From Galeopsis tetrahit (Eukaryota; Streptophyta; Magnoliopsida; Lamiales; Lamiaceae), in NCBI GenBank assembly GCA_963675135.1, contig OY776131.1, positions 33,255,381 to 33,319,380 of the forward strand: 64,000 bases of DNA, in the 5' to 3' direction. Positions 11,401-24,403 of the stretch are shown piece by piece. Made by a program: the position numbers and the translations under genes. Position 1 is the first letter of the stretch; each line of letters begins with the position of its first letter. The notes beneath the pieces were generated by a model. It saw only the letters and a list, made by a program, of their open reading frames with translations, was not told the DNA's origin and did not search any database.

Positions 11401-12583
11401 CTTGGCTCCTCCTCTGAGCATACTTTCATAAGTATACTCCTCCTCATCTCCACTTGAATGGGGACTTTGGGTTATAGGGGAGTTGGCTCTGGGTTCTCCT
11501 AATGCGGCTTCAGGCAGATTAAGTTCAGGAATGTTGGCTTCAGATGGGTTGGGTGCAGTAGAAGGATCTTCAGTTGCTTTTGAGAGCAATGGATCTGAAG
11601 GGGCTTTACTCAGGGGGGTTGGCTCAAAGAGTGCATCTTCTAAAAGCTTTGAGTAGTTGAGCATAGATGAGTCAAGGGGAGATTGTAATCTTGTCTCATC
11701 TACAGCTATGTCAGCTAGCACATCTATCATACTTCTCTGCACACTTCCCTCAGGAGAGTATCTCTTTGTGAGATTTATGGGAGTGATAGGTTGATTGGTT
11801 GGGGTTTTATGGGTTTCAGGGGAGTTGGGCTCAGGATTCTGAATTTCAGGGATGTTGGCCTCCATTGGTTGACCTTCAGGGACCCTGGATTCTGGAGTTC
11901 CAGAACCAGATGAGTTGGTCCTTGACTTTGATTTGGTCCTGCTTTCAGCTCTGCTCTCTCTTAGAGCAAGTTGTAGAGACCTTTCTTCCTGAAGCTCCAA
12001 CACCTTGTCAGTAGGCTTGACCCTTCTCTTGCTAGCCCTACTGCTTCCACTCCCTTCCTCATCCTTCTCAGGGACAACCTCCCTGATCCTCTTATCACCC
12101 CTAGACTTTTGTTTAGTCTCATTGTACTTTTGCCTTAATTCTTCTGAGTGATCAGAGGGCACTTGTACACCTTCTCTAGCTACTTCTTCAATCTCAGTTG
12201 AAGCATCTGAATTTTCTTCTGAGATGATCTGAGACATTTTCCTTGTCTTCACCACTCTTGCTTTAGTCCTCTTCTTCATCTTTGGCTTCTCCTCCACTTT
12301 TGCTTCAGCAGGCTTGGCCATTAACATCCTCCTTTGCTCAGTTTTCTTGCTGAGCTTTCTGAATAGAATCTTTTGAGCTGGGAGAGGCTTTGCAAAGGTT
12401 TGCATTTGGGAATAATGGGAAAATCTCTCAATCAACAAGCTTGCCCTGGTGCAATACTTGAGTTTCCTCTTGCACAACCTTGTTATGAGCTCTCACTTTA
12501 AACTTGGTCTTTTCCTTCAACATCTCAGAAATAATGAAGGTCCTCCAATCAAACTTGATGCCCTTATCACTGGCATCAATGAC
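8443..12583 (-). pseudogene. Third ORF (env-like/plant transposon protein) of element 1
   Basis: A single frame of about 1,344 codons runs from 12477 to 8443. The protein is hydrophilic and low in complexity: basic N-terminal segments, repeats of the NPEPNSPE/ANIPE/NLPE type (residues about 200-340), acidic stretches, a long coiled-coil region (about 740-960), further charged linkers, and a conserved C-terminal block near 1180-1344 (LDKWVPIQLNDSWEEAKREF and IYLPPKL). The third ORF of element 2 has a comparable C-terminal block. I see no signal peptide or clear membrane span, so the common label envelope-like is not supported by the sequence. Upstream, 12583-12480 in another frame reads like the missing N-terminal part (FDWRTFIISEML), so a frameshift lies near 12475, and the gene is then cut by element 2. 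Confidence 0.7.
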
Positions 12584-13864
12584 TGTAGGTCCCTAAAGTT
12601 GAGTTAATAACGAGTAAGCTAGTGAAAATGTCTAGAGGGGGGTGAATAGACTTTTCAAAATTCTATCGAAATATCAGAATACAATATGCGGAATACGAAA
12701 TTAACAATGAGCCCAATTTAAGTTTATACTCAACTTCTTAATTCGAGAACTCTGTTCTATACTCAACTAGTCTAGTTCAGTTACGTAAGTAAACAATTAA
12801 ACAATTAAGCAATTAAAACAGTAAACAACACAAACAATTTATAGTGGTTCGACAACTTGTCTACATCCACTCTCACAAACCCAGTTGTGATGTTTCCACT
12901 AAACTCTTCCAATCGAGTACAAGTGTATATTCCTGTCTTTTAAGTCCCAAGAAGAAGACTTAGATCTTCTAAGACTATACCTCCAGATATGTCTATGATC
13001 TTACTAGAAATTTAACAAGTATCTAGCAACTTGATAAAACAACAAAACTAAAAACTTCTCTGATCTTCAGTAGTAGCCTTTTGAATTCTTCACTTGTCTT
13101 CTGGCTTCTTTCTGAATCTTCAATCTCTGCGAGTAATCTTCAATATATCTTCAGTATGTAGCTTCAGTATGCGTAGTTGCAGTAGTCTTCAAATGATTAC
13201 CATCATGAAGTATTTATAAACTTCAATCATTAAGAACTTAGGTAGTTGTAACCAACTCTTCTTGAAAACTAACTTCAACTGAATCTTCTTATCCTTCCAC
13301 GCGTTTCTTGTTATGAATTAGTTATTCCATAACTAACTTCTTCATCCTTATCTTTATACGCGCTTCATTTAGACTTTTAAGTTTGACTTGTCTTCTGTAG
13401 ACTAGTATGTACTTGTCTTGTCTTGTAATCCACCTGTCTTCTAAAGTAGTAGACTTCAACTCTTCTTGTCTGATCTTCCCATGTGATCTTCAATAGTAGA
13501 CTACACTAATCTATCAAGACTTGTTACATTACTTTAAGCTTTTATAATACAAGCTTAGTCAACTTAGAATCTATACAATCAAACTAATCTATTACATTCA
13601 AAATCATGAGCTCTATACAACATTTATCCATAGCTCAATAACAATCTAACAAATACAAATAGCATATATGAAGTATAAACAATATACAAATTTATAAGTA
13701 CTTTATCTTTTCATGTGAACTCTACTGGTCTTGCTCAAGATGACTTAACTCAACTAGACTAGATCAGTCAACACTTAGAAAATATTCAAACTACTTTTGG
13801 CTTATCAAAACTTCATCTTATCTTTTCATCATGTAGGACTTGTCTTAGGATTCATATCCCAACA
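12584..13864 (-). repeat. 3' LTR of element 2 (1,281 bp)
   Basis: Sense ends are TGTTGGGATATG and GGGACCTACA. A TATAAATA box lies at 13218-13211. It matches the 5' LTR at a constant offset of 11,820 bp until that copy stops. Confidence 0.9.
13211..13218 (-). promoter_or_regulatory. TATA box of the element 2 LTR
   Basis: TATAAATA on the minus strand; the paired LTR has it at 25038-25031. Confidence 0.6.
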
Positions 13865-13878
13865 ATTTCCCCCTTTTT
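13865..13878 (-). promoter_or_regulatory. Polypurine tract of element 2
   Basis: AAAAAGGGGGAAAT directly before the LTR start on the minus strand, the same as in element 1. Confidence 0.85.
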
Positions 13879-14069
13879 GATGAAGCCAAAACTACTTGAA
13901 TCTTTTCTCATAAGTAGACTAGTTAAGTAGTTATCTTGTCTTTAAACATAAAAAGTTGTTATCTTTTCATTCATTCAAAATAATACCAGTAGATATTACA
14001 CATACTTCGAATATCAAATACAACTAAGTATCAGAGCAAAAAAAAACTTCAAATAAGAATATAAATCAA

Positions 14070-17000
14070 CTAGTCTGAAAGAGTACCTCCTTCAAGATTT
14101 GGAACTTGAAATGCATCAAGGAGTCTTCTATGAATTACTGCAATGTGATCTTCATCACCAATCTTCTCCTTCTCTAGCAGTTGTTCTTCAAACTTCTTGA
14201 TTTGATTCATATTAACTCGTTTTCCTGAGCTTGTCATAGGACACTTCCATTCAGGAAACTTAGGAACCAAAATGTTGAAATTTGCACCAGCAGAAATCCT
14301 TAAGATTAAGTGCCACAACATTCTGTGTTGACCTTCCATGAATCTGTCAAACAAAGAATATAGTTCATCTTGTCCTTCAGCATCTCCAAATTTCCTTATA
14401 ATCCAGTGATCAAGTTCCCATTGACTCTTCACTTCAATCCATTCAGCTCGATGCTCATTATCTATGAAGTGATCAATGAACTTGTCTTCTATCAGATCTT
14501 CATCAGCCTTCAGTTTCTGCAATCTCTCAATATGCTTACCAATTTTCTTTTTGCTTGCATAATGAGTCTCATCATTTGGATCAGTAGACTTCTGTTTCTT
14601 CCTCTTAACTTTTCTGGTCTGAATCTCAGCTTCAGGAGACGCAATATCTTTGCCTTTTGCTAACTTCAGCTCATCTGCTCTTACCTTCTCAAGTTCAGCA
14701 GTCTTGACCAACTTTCTCTTAGGCCTTCTGAGCTCTTGAATTGCTTCAGCAGCCTCCTTAGCTTCTGGTTCAGCAGACTTCTCAATAATACTTGACTCTT
14801 CCCCCTTTTTGGCTTCATCAGTAGCCTTAAGAGTGAAAAGACTAGTAAATCGAGTCATTTCTTCTTTTACAGCTTCCTTCATAGCTTCAGTAGCTTTTTC
14901 AATCTGCTTTTGATGAGAACTGTCTTGACTCAACTTGTCCAGTTTGGTTGCCACCAACTCCAGCTTTTGTGTAGACAAGTTCAACTCATTTTTGAAATGT
15001 GTTGCAGTCAAACGCAGCTTCCTGTTCTCTTCAGTCATAGCACTGATAATCTCTTCAGCTTGTGCTAACTGATCATAAGCTTCCTTTCTCTGAACATCAG
15101 CTACTTCAATTTTGGCTCTATAGACTCGTTCCATTTTCTTGGATTCAGTAGCTAGAACACGAGCAAAATCAACTGAGCTTTTCTCCGAATATTCAACTTG
15201 ATTCTGGAGAAATCCTTCGATCTGTTTAAACATCTCTTGCCTGAAGTCGTTGTCCAACTGATTGACTTCATTCAAGATCATCTCTTTTGAACTTGTCACA
15301 AGGACACTGTTCTGTTCAACAAGAGTCTTCTTAAGTTCAGTTTTGAGAAAATCATCAATAGTTGACTTGATGACAGATTTCAAATCTTCTTTCAACTCAT
15401 CTATCGAGGCGACTGGAATAGCTTGAGACGACTGTGCTTCGATCAGTTCATCCTCAGTGAACATGACAGCCTCAATAAATTCATCATCCTCTTTTCCAAA
15501 GTTGAAAGAATTAGCTTCTTCAGAACATTCAGCATCGACTTCATCTGAACCATCTTCTGTCTCCAAAATTTGTTCTGAAGTCTGAACAGCAATATTAGCA
15601 ATGTCTGGCTTGATCTCGTCTTCCACCAGATCAGTCTGGGTTCCAACATCGAACGAGAACTCATCTTCTATAACACCATCTGGAATACTCAACAATCTTT
15701 TAACTAGATCAACCAAGGCCTTGCGAGGGAACAGTTCGGAGTGATCCTTAACTCCACTATTTTCTTTTTGTTCCATCTCCCAATCCATGAAGTTGGAGAT
15801 TCCGCCCATGCCTTGAATGACTTCAAAAAGATCATCCGTAGAAGATTTCTTCAGAGCAAACCAAGTGCAAATCCACACGAGCTTCTCAAACTGTTCTGAA
15901 GCAGTGTCGATGTCAAGAGTCGAGAGCTGCTTCTTCAGATTCCTGGATACACGAGCACAAATTCTCTTCTCTCGCAGACACATCGGATAATACACTAGGG
16001 ATTCAAATCTAACATCAGACGGGTCCTGAGTAGATGGGGTCTCTAACTCAGCTGTTGCAGTGGCAACTGGCGTCTTGTTTGAAGTAGATGGGTTGGAGGG
16101 TTCAACATATTCTGTTGAGGGTAAAGAAGAAGTTTGGACTGTGGTTTCTTGGGGCTTTGATAAGGCTAGGTTTGGTGTGACAACTGTAGGAGTATCAGTT
16201 GTATCTTGTATGGGAGTGATTTGGGGATGACTGGCTCTAAGCGGTAATGCCGCCAGTACTTGTGAGGTTGAGGGTAAAGGACGAGGCCTAGATCGGTGTG
16301 ATCTAGCCTTGGTTCGAACAGAGGAGAGAGAGAGAGAGATGGAATTGACAAAGACTGTGAAGAAGAACCAACCTGGTAACTCGTCTCTTCTGGTGGAGGT
16401 GGAGTACCAATTCTCACAATCCTGAGAACTTGAGTAGTTTGATCATCAGTCTCCTTCTCTTCATCAACATCCTTGTCTGAATGAGTTTCTTCCGAATCAC
16501 CACCACTTGACTCAGCTTTTGCAGGAGCCTCTGATTCTTCATCATCGGACTCATCTTCTGAGGAGCTAGATGAGTTGCCATAAGGTAAGACGTCTGAGTC
16601 GTCTACCTGAACACGTCTTGGGGCAGCTGTCCTTGCTGCAGCTTGCTTCCTCTGGGCTTCCGATTTCAGATAAAATTTGAGAGGATGGAAGGGCTTACCT
16701 TTACTCCAATCCGACTTGTTTGGTAACAACAAGGGGAGTAGAATACTCAACTTGTTGCCATATCCAACAGTATGTGACACCACCCAACTACTAGAGTCGG
16801 TATCAACACGAACACTCTTCTCAAAGTACATCATTCGATCGGCTATCAGTTTGAACCAATTGCCCTCCGTGATTCCGTCAAAAATAGCTGCCATTACCCT
16901 TGTCTTGGCTTGAGTGACCGCGTCAAACGAACCAGTGGCACATAGAAGCATCTTACTTGCTATGTCCAGAAGGGTGCGATACTTCTCCAATAACTCGGCC

Positions 17001-17443
17001 TTCTTAACCGCAGGGGCCTTGCCGTCTGACTTGAGCTTCATCTTCCTTCCACAAAAGATGCTCAAATATCTCATCTCTTGTCCAGTGGCATAGTTCTCCA
17101 CATCAATCGTTCCGATGGGCAGCCTTAAATGCCTGAAAAGCACCTCACGAGTGAGTTCAACTCGACTCGTTCCTATGAAAGATTCAATTTCATCTCCTCG
17201 TCTTGTGGCGTTGGCATAGAACATCAACACCTCTTCCTCCAAGACGACTTGAGGAAACGCCTCCAGATAAGGCTTCAATCCACAACGCGAGCACTTATCA
17301 AGGATCTCCTGATTTCCAGCAGTGTGAAGTCCTTTGAAAAACATCGAAGGTTCCACATGCACCTTGTTCTCCGAAATATACTTTCCAAGATTGAACCTCG
17401 CTTGCATGTTAGTTCGCACATCGAAAAGAGAAACAATCGACAT
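14070..17443 (-). pseudogene. Third ORF of element 2, one gene broken by a frameshift
   Basis: Two long frames, 17443-16166 (ATG at 17443, MSIVSLFDVRTNM) and 15995-14070, join into one gene of roughly 1,120 codons if the frame changes inside a CT-dinucleotide run at 16338-16322. After the run the other frame is open and reads directly into the second block. The N-terminal 260 residues, with EVLMFYANATRRGDEIESF and a following V-x-LTREVLFRHLRLP block, resemble the plant transposon protein domain (Transposase_32-like; my recollection of the family, not searched). The middle is acidic and Ser-rich. The second half has coiled coils (about 15300-14850) and a conserved C-terminal block shared with element 1 (EHRAEWIEVKSQWELDHWII). 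No membrane segment is evident. It follows RNase H, as in the SIRE group. Confidence 0.75.
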
Positions 17444-18342
17444 CTTTAGTGAGTAGAGTAAGAACTGGGGAGATTTGATTTGCAAGAAATTCGAGAGCTT
17501 AAGCAGAGGAGTTATGAAAACGTAAGGCAAGTGAGTGTGGAAGATGGGTTTTGAGAAAAACTGAAAAAAAATTGATCCAATGGCCAAGATTGAAAGGTTT
17601 AATCCAACGGTCGAGACCCTTGAAATTCGGTTACGGAATCGAGAATATTATGTGATTTGATATTGTAAGTTTTGAAATCCGGCTCTTCTTAGTTAGGACA
17701 GGGAGTGTACTCATCTGACCTAGTGTAGTAGAGTAGAAACTGGGTGTATACACCGCATTAAGAATGGGAGTGTATAAATCCAATTCTAGGGTTTTCAAAA
17801 TTTAGCATTATCTAATTACTATAATACCCTTAATCCGTTTGAATAGACACTTAACATATTTCAATCAAGAGAAACACTTAGCTTGTCTGTTCGAGTCTAT
17901 CCAAAACAGACGAGTAGACTTAAGCTTCACAAGATGGGTTGGCTTAAGTATACAAGACGAGTTCCCCCTTCGTCTGTGCTTGTCTATTCTGAACGTCGAA
18001 CGACTGTGTGTACCTATCTCATCGTTTTTCAATGTGTAATCATAGGTACAAGTAGTGTAAGATAAATAAGATGAATATCAATCTGCAGCAAAGATCAAGG
18101 TTTCGAACAAGATGACCTTAACAAACATAAGAGTCAACATAAGGATATTTAAGAAATCAAGGATTCCCCCTTAAATGTTTTTTTCCCTTAGTATTACCCT
18201 CAGCTTTACCAGCTTCCTCATCGGGTTGTTTGGTCATCTAGTCTAGCCTTGTTTACCTGTCTGTTGCGTGAGAAGTCGAGTGCTCTGGTCTAGTGATCTT
18301 GTCATCTCTTTTCTTTGATGTACCTGTCTAGTTAGTACATAG
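17444..18342. other. Spacer between pol and third ORF of element 2
   Basis: About 900 bp without a supported gene, AT-rich. It probably carries the leader of the third ORF. I cannot identify a promoter or a splice site with confidence. Confidence 0.5.
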
Positions 18343-21300
18343 CTATAGGCAAGTAGGATCTAAATCAATTAGCCCTAGACTAATGCATAACTCACGAAAT
18401 CGTGCCTCAGCTAATGGTTTTGTAAAAATATCAGCTCTTTGAAAATCAGTATGAATCTTTTCCATGCGAATATCCTTCTTTTCTACATGATCACGTATGA
18501 AATGATGCTTCACATCAACATGCTTACATCGTGTGTGTAAAACAGGATTTTGTGTAATGGCAATTGCACTATTACTATCACAGAAAATAGGAACATTTGA
18601 TTCATGTATGTTGTAATCACGAAGCTGTTGCATGAGCCAAAGTAGTTGACTACAACAGCTACCAGCAGCCATGTACTCGGCTTCGGTAGTTGAAGTTGCA
18701 ACACTAGTCTGCTTTTTAGAAAACCAAGATATGAGTTTTGTGCCTAAAAATTGACAAGAACCGGAAGTAGATTTCCTATCTATTCAACAGCCTCCAAAGT
18801 CTGAGTCTGAAAAGCCACTTAAGGATAGATCATCATTTGAGGGATACCATATACCACGATTGATGGTCCCTTTCAAATATTTCAAGATCCTTTTGGTAGT
18901 TTCCATGTGACTTTCTTTTGGATTGGCTTGGAATCGAGCACAAACACCAACAGAGAATGCAATGTCAGGTCTACTAGCAGTTAGATACAGTAAAGAACCA
19001 ATTACGCCACGATAATAGGATTGGTCAGCACATTTACCGTTCTCATCTGGATCCATTCTGTAAGTTGGTTGCATTGGTACACCAGTGGACTTACATGTTT
19101 TGATCCCATACTTGTCTAGAAGATTTCTAGTGTACTTCGCCTGATTTATGAAAATACCTTCTGGAGTTTGTTTTACTTGAAGTCCAAGAAAGTAGTTCAT
19201 TTCACCCATCATAGACATCTCAAATTTACTTTGCATGAGTGTTGAAAAACTTTCACTCAGCTTTTTGTTAGGTGACCCAAAAATGATGTCATCTACGTAA
19301 ATTTGGACGAGTAAAATGTCCTTCCCTTCTTGTCTTCTGAACAAGGTTCGATCGACCTTGCCCTTAGTAAAACCATTTTCCAATAGAAAGAGAGATAGAG
19401 TGTCATACCATGCTCTTGGAGCTTGCTTTAGTCCATATAAGGCCTTCTTTAATCTGTACACCTGGTTGCCTTTGACTTCGAAACCTGGAGGTTGTTCAAC
19501 ATACACTTCTTCCGCAAGAATACCGTTAAGAAATGCACTTTTAACATCCATTTGATATACAGTAAACTTCATGTGAGCAGCATATGCAAGGAACAATCTA
19601 ATGGCTTCTAGTCTAGCAACAGGAGCATATGTTTCATCATAGTCTATGCCTTCAGCTTGTGAGTAGCCTTGGGCGACTAATCTAGCCTTATTTCTAACGA
19701 CTAAATCATTCTCATCTTTCTTATTCTTGAAAATCCATCGAGTGCCAACTACATTATGATGTTTCGGCCTATCGACAAGTTCCCAGACGTCGTTTCGAAC
19801 AAACTGGTTCAACTCGTCTTGCATAGCGATGATCCAATTACTATCAGCCAATGCCTCTTTAACAGTGGTAGGCTCAATAGATGAGAGGAAACAACACCAG
19901 CAAAACATAGTTGGACTAGACTGTTCTTACGACTCAAAGAGTTGTCGTCTAGTCTTCACACCTATAGTAGAGTCACCAATGATATTTTCAGTGTCATGCG
20001 CAGATTTCCATGTTTTTCTATTCTTAACAGGAATACTATCATCATCTATATCATGTACAGCATCATGCATGTCAGTATCATTTGTATCATCAACAGATTT
20101 ACCAGGAGTAGATGAGTCAACTAGAGCAGGCATGTCAACTGGTCTAGAAGACTTACCTTGAGCACTTACCTTCTCCTTATCATCAGAGTCGAGAGCTTTT
20201 AGGAATGGGTTGTAGGCTTGAACGGATTCATATATCTCTGAATCTTTGTCAGATTCGATCGATAGATCAGTTACCTTCTTATTGATCTTGTCGGCAGACG
20301 AGTCCTGTTGAGATTCATCGAAAACCACATGTGGTGTTTCTTCCACACAAAGAGTTGAGTAGTTGAATACCCTAAATGCTTTGCTAGTCGAGGAGTATCC
20401 TAAAAATATCCCCTCGTCTGCTTTAGCATCGAAAGCATTCAACTTGCTCTTTCCATTGTTGTGAATGAAACACTTACAACCAAATATATGAAAATATGGA
20501 ACTCTGGGTTTTCTACCTTTCCAAACCTCATAAGGTATCTTGCCTAGAGCTTTGTTGATCGCGCTTCTGTTCTGTGAATGGCATGCAGTGTTGATAGCTT
20601 CAGCCCAAAACTTTTGAGGTGTGTTGAACTCAGCTATCATGGTTCTACAGGCTTCTTTAAGGGTTCGATTCCTCCTTTCTGCTACACCGTTTTGTTGTGG
20701 TGTCCTAGCTGCACTAGTAAGGTGTTGGATGCCACGTTTAGTACAAAATTCTTTAATATATCAATTAATGAACTCAGTTCCCTTGTCACTACGAATCTTG
20801 ACAATGGACTGGTTCTTCTCAACTTGTAACTTCTTCAACAGTTCAGGCAGAAGTGTTTGTGTATCACTCTTCTTGTGTAGGAAGACTACCCAAGTAAACT
20901 TAGAATAGTCATCTACGACAACAAGTGTGTACCTTCTACCATTCAAGGTTGGAGGAGTTATTGGACCATGAAGATCCATATGTAGAAGTTCTAGGACTCT
21001 ACTTGTTGAGAGAGTAGGAATTGACTTAAAAGACCCTTTAACCTGTTTACCCTGTTGACAAGCCGTGCATACATGTGACTTGTAGTAAACTTCATTGGGA
21101 ATACCTTCAACAAGGTAATCTCTGGCTATCTTATTAAGAACCTTAAAGTTTAGATGACAGAGGCGTCTATGCCAGAGCCAACCAAGTTCTTTAGGATTCT
21201 TAGTAAGTAGACAGGTGTCCCTCGGACAACTGTTCCAGTTCACTATGTACACACTTCCTTGTCTTACGCCGACTAGTAGGACTGTGTGTGTCCTTTTGTC

Positions 21301-21640
21301 AATGATTTCGCATTTGCGGCTCTTGAACTGCACTTTGTATCCACGATCACAAAACTGTGAAACAGAGAGTAAATTGTATTTCAAACCTTCAACATATGAG
21401 ACATCTTGAATTTCGACGTCTCCATTCCGGATGTAACCAAATCCTTTAGTGACAGCAGTGGAGCTATCACCAAATATCACTTTTGGTCCTTCTTGCTCAT
21501 GGTAGCTTGACAAGAGAGCCTTGGTACCAGTCATGTGGTGCGAACAACCACTGTCTATGTACCAGGTTTCTCCTACTGAGCCACCCTTCTTATACAAGTC
21601 AAGTCGACCCTGCAATAGATGATATTCAATAATTTAGGTA
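18343..21640 (-). pseudogene. Pol of element 2: protease, integrase, RT, RNase H
   Basis: One reading frame runs from about 21627 to 18343, interrupted only by three stop codons at 20761-20763 (TGA), 19927-19929 (TAA) and 18784-18786 (TGA). Domains: protease WYIDSGCSHHMTG (near 21560), GAG-pre-integrase with LGWLWHRRLCHLNF, integrase zinc residues CTACQQGKQ, catalytic D residues in HMDLHGP and RSDKGTEF, integrase C-terminal PQQNGVAERRNRTLKEA, RT with WIFKNKKDEN, YQMDVKSAFLNGIL, QIYVDDIIFGS (the YVDD active site) and RNase H with STTEAEYMAAGSC and FCDSNSAIAITQNP. Against element 3, the TGA at 20761 stands where TGC is present. The stop at 18784 fits CGA to TGA. Confidence 0.9.
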
Positions 21641-21650
21641 CCCTGTTTGT

Positions 21651-24203
21651 TTATTGGGGTCCTGGGGGGTTAGTCGAGTTCAGAGGAATCCAAATATACA
21701 TTGGAGTCTTGAACAGGTTTGATCTTTTAAGCTTTCGCCCATATTTGTTACAAAATAAGACCTTGTTGTCCTTCTCTGGCCTATCAGTCGAGTTCGGGTC
21801 TACTCTTTGGAGATAGCCTTTCGACTTGATCTCTACTTGAGCAGGCACTTGTCTACGATAGTCAGAGTAGGGTTTGAATGCATTAGGTCCATACGGTTTA
21901 TAGACGCGTTTGGGTCTTTCCTCACTTAAAATATCGTATGATAGAGGTGGAGGATATAGAACAACTTGTGTACGATATTTTGGAGCTACCTGTCTAGGTC
22001 TAGACGAGTAGAGTTGAGACTGCCTTATGAAAGGAGGTCTAGACTCTTGTCGTCTAGTCTGTACCTGTCTAGTACTCGTCTCCTCAGGATACCAGTCCTC
22101 GTATCTGACCTGGTTGGGTCGTCCACGATTAGTGGTCCTTTGAAGATTAGTTCTAGGTTGAACAGGCTTGCTGTTACCATTCTTTTTACCTCCCTTGGTA
22201 ATCGGAATGTTAACTCGAGCTTGTTTAGGTACTGTACCTTTAGAAGGAGTTCCAATATCGTATAACATTGGTCCTTTTCCTTTATCATTTGGCAAAAGTC
22301 TTGTTTTAATAGTAGTAGGGTTCTTAATGACTCGAGTAGACGAGCTAGATGACTCAGCACCTATACCTGTCTTGTCACCTGGGTCTCTATACCTATCTGA
22401 CAATTCAAGGTTAATCTTTGAAGAGTTAACCAGGTCAGTAAGTTTGAGATCAAGTGTGACAACCTCGGTCTCTAAGAACTTATTCCGTTCTTCAAGTCTA
22501 TTGCACTTGTTCTTTAAAACATTGAATTCATTTCTCTCAGTTGCATGTGTCTTAAGTAGGTCTTAATATAACCTGTCTGTCAACGCACACTTTTCTTTGA
22601 GTTGACTCAACTCTTCAGTCAAGCGTTCATTTAGGACTGTTATATTAGGATCTACTTTTGACTGAGCTTCCTTAAGATCAATGATTTCTTGTTTTAATGC
22701 AATGTTTTCATCACTGACTTCGATGAATGCTTGGTTAGCAAGTAGAAGGTCATCTTCGACTGCACTAGTCGAGTGCTGAAGACTACTTCCTACTTCACTA
22801 CTAGCAGTGTCACTTTCATCAGTTTCTGAATCATCACAAGATTGAAAAGATGTAGCAGATGATACCTCTTGGTCGATTTTAGCCATGCAGCATAGGCCAT
22901 CATCTACTATGAATGCTTCGTCGTGATCTTGATCAGTTGAGTGACTAGATGCGGACGATGGCAACTCGTCTGAATCCGAATCAGAGTCATTATTGACCAT
23001 CATTGCCTTATTGCCACGATTATATCTTCTTTCTCTTCGTGCTTTGCGTTCTTCACGATCATCAGTGCTCAGGTCTGGACATTCATATATGTAATGACCT
23101 GGCTTTTCACAGTTATAGCACAAGAGATCATTAGTAGCCTTTTTAATAGGAGATTTGTCCCTACGTTTATCACGTCTATCAGAACGTTGAATCTTCCTAT
23201 CGTCAGACTCTCTATCTCGTCTGTTACTTTTCGAGACTTCGTCTCTCCTTTCGGACGAGTTTCGGTCTCGTCTGGTCTCAGACGAGTTCTTAGACGTAGA
23301 TGCTCTATGGTCCCTATAGAACTTCTTGTATCTTCCGAAGCGTTTATTGAGCCTATCAAACTTTCTAACCATGACACTCATCTGATCCTTCAAACTAAGA
23401 TCAGTATCTAACTCATCTTTCACAGAGGCAGACTTAGTTCTAGATTTGGACCTGTCTACCTTAGAAGACTTAGAAGAGCTAGACTTAAAGGCAACGTTCT
23501 TAGATACAGCATGTTCTCTATCACCACTGGCTAGTGGTTCATCTTCGTCTAAATCAAACTCATGGGCTTTAAGAGTTTGAAACATGGTTTCAGCAGTCCA
23601 CGTATCTATATCTTGAGTGTTCTTAACAAGCATCTTTACCATTTTCCAACGACTATCAAGACTCTTCAAAATCCTAAGATTGATCTCACGAGCAGTATAA
23701 GATTTACCAAGTACTTCCAAATCATTCATGATCTTAGTAAAACGAGTATCCAGCTGGTCGATAGTTTCACCAGCTTTCATCCGAAATGATTCAAATCTTT
23801 GGACAACTGTGGAGAGTTTGCTCTCTTTGATTAGGGAGGTCCCTTCACAAAGGATAGCTAGTCTGTCCCACATCTCTTTGGCAGTCTTACATTTTAACAC
23901 TTTTCCTAGATACTCGTTATGAAGGGTGTGTAAAATGTAATTCTATGCCAAACTATCCAAATTATTTTGACGCATTTCTTCTGAGGTTAGATCTGACCTG
24001 GGTTTCTTGACGAGAGTACCAATTGGTTTGCTTGGGTCAAGAACAGCAGTATTTGGAATCATCGTAACAATGGGTCCTTCTGTGATGACAGAGATCATTA
24101 GGTCGTGCGTGGAACTGAAAATGGCTTCCATTCGCAGCTTCCAGTAGTCATAGTCCTGAACCTGGAACTTGGGTAACTTGTTAGCGCTGATCTCAAGAGA
24201 CAT
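21651..24203 (-). pseudogene. Gag of element 2 with two nonsense codons
   Basis: The minus frame from ATG 24203 to 21651 matches the intact gag of element 3 along its whole length. It is interrupted by TAG at 23943-23945 (AAG in element 3) and TAA at 22563-22565 (CAA in element 3). It holds the gag capsid domain (MLKCKTAKEMWDRLAILCEG, INLRILKSLDSRWK), a basic Arg/Ser/Asp-rich segment, an intact zinc knuckle CYNCEKPGHYIYEC, an acidic linker, a coiled coil (near 22750-22420) and a basic C-terminal tail ending NSTNPPGPQ followed by TAA. Pol begins downstream in another frame. Confidence 0.9.
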
Positions 24204-24389
24204 GATTTCAAGAAATAAGTGCTAAGTAGAGTTATGATCAATAAAAACAGATAAGTCAAGGACAGGGAGCACGAAACAGATATAACAAGAGTATGTTGAT
24301 CAAGAACACGTAAGCAAGTACAATCAAAGACCAAGACTTCACCCTAAGTCTTAAGTTGGTTATCAAGAAACAGCAGTTCGTAAACTACT

Positions 24390-24401
24390 GCTCTGATACC
24401 A
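24390..24401 (-). promoter_or_regulatory. Primer-binding site of element 2
   Basis: TGGTATCAGAGC on the minus strand, a perfect initiator-Met tRNA site, two bases inside the 5' LTR. Confidence 0.95.
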
Positions 24402-24403
24402 CT

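Larger units (their letters stand above)
6248..12583 (-). mobile_element. Element 1: 3' part of a SIRE/Maximus-like Copia retrotransposon
   Basis: The minus-strand order is third ORF (12583-8443), a 3' spacer, a polypurine tract (7906-7892) and a long LTR (7891-6248). This is the 3' end of a Copia element with an extra ORF behind pol, the layout of the SIRE/Maximus group. Gag, pol and the 5' LTR are missing because the element is cut at 12584 by the LTR of element 2. Confidence 0.8.

Noticed and set aside
8443..17443. Retroviral envelope proteins in elements 1, 2 and 4
   Set aside because: The third ORFs show no signal peptide or clear membrane segments; coiled-coil and plant-transposon-like domains describe them better.
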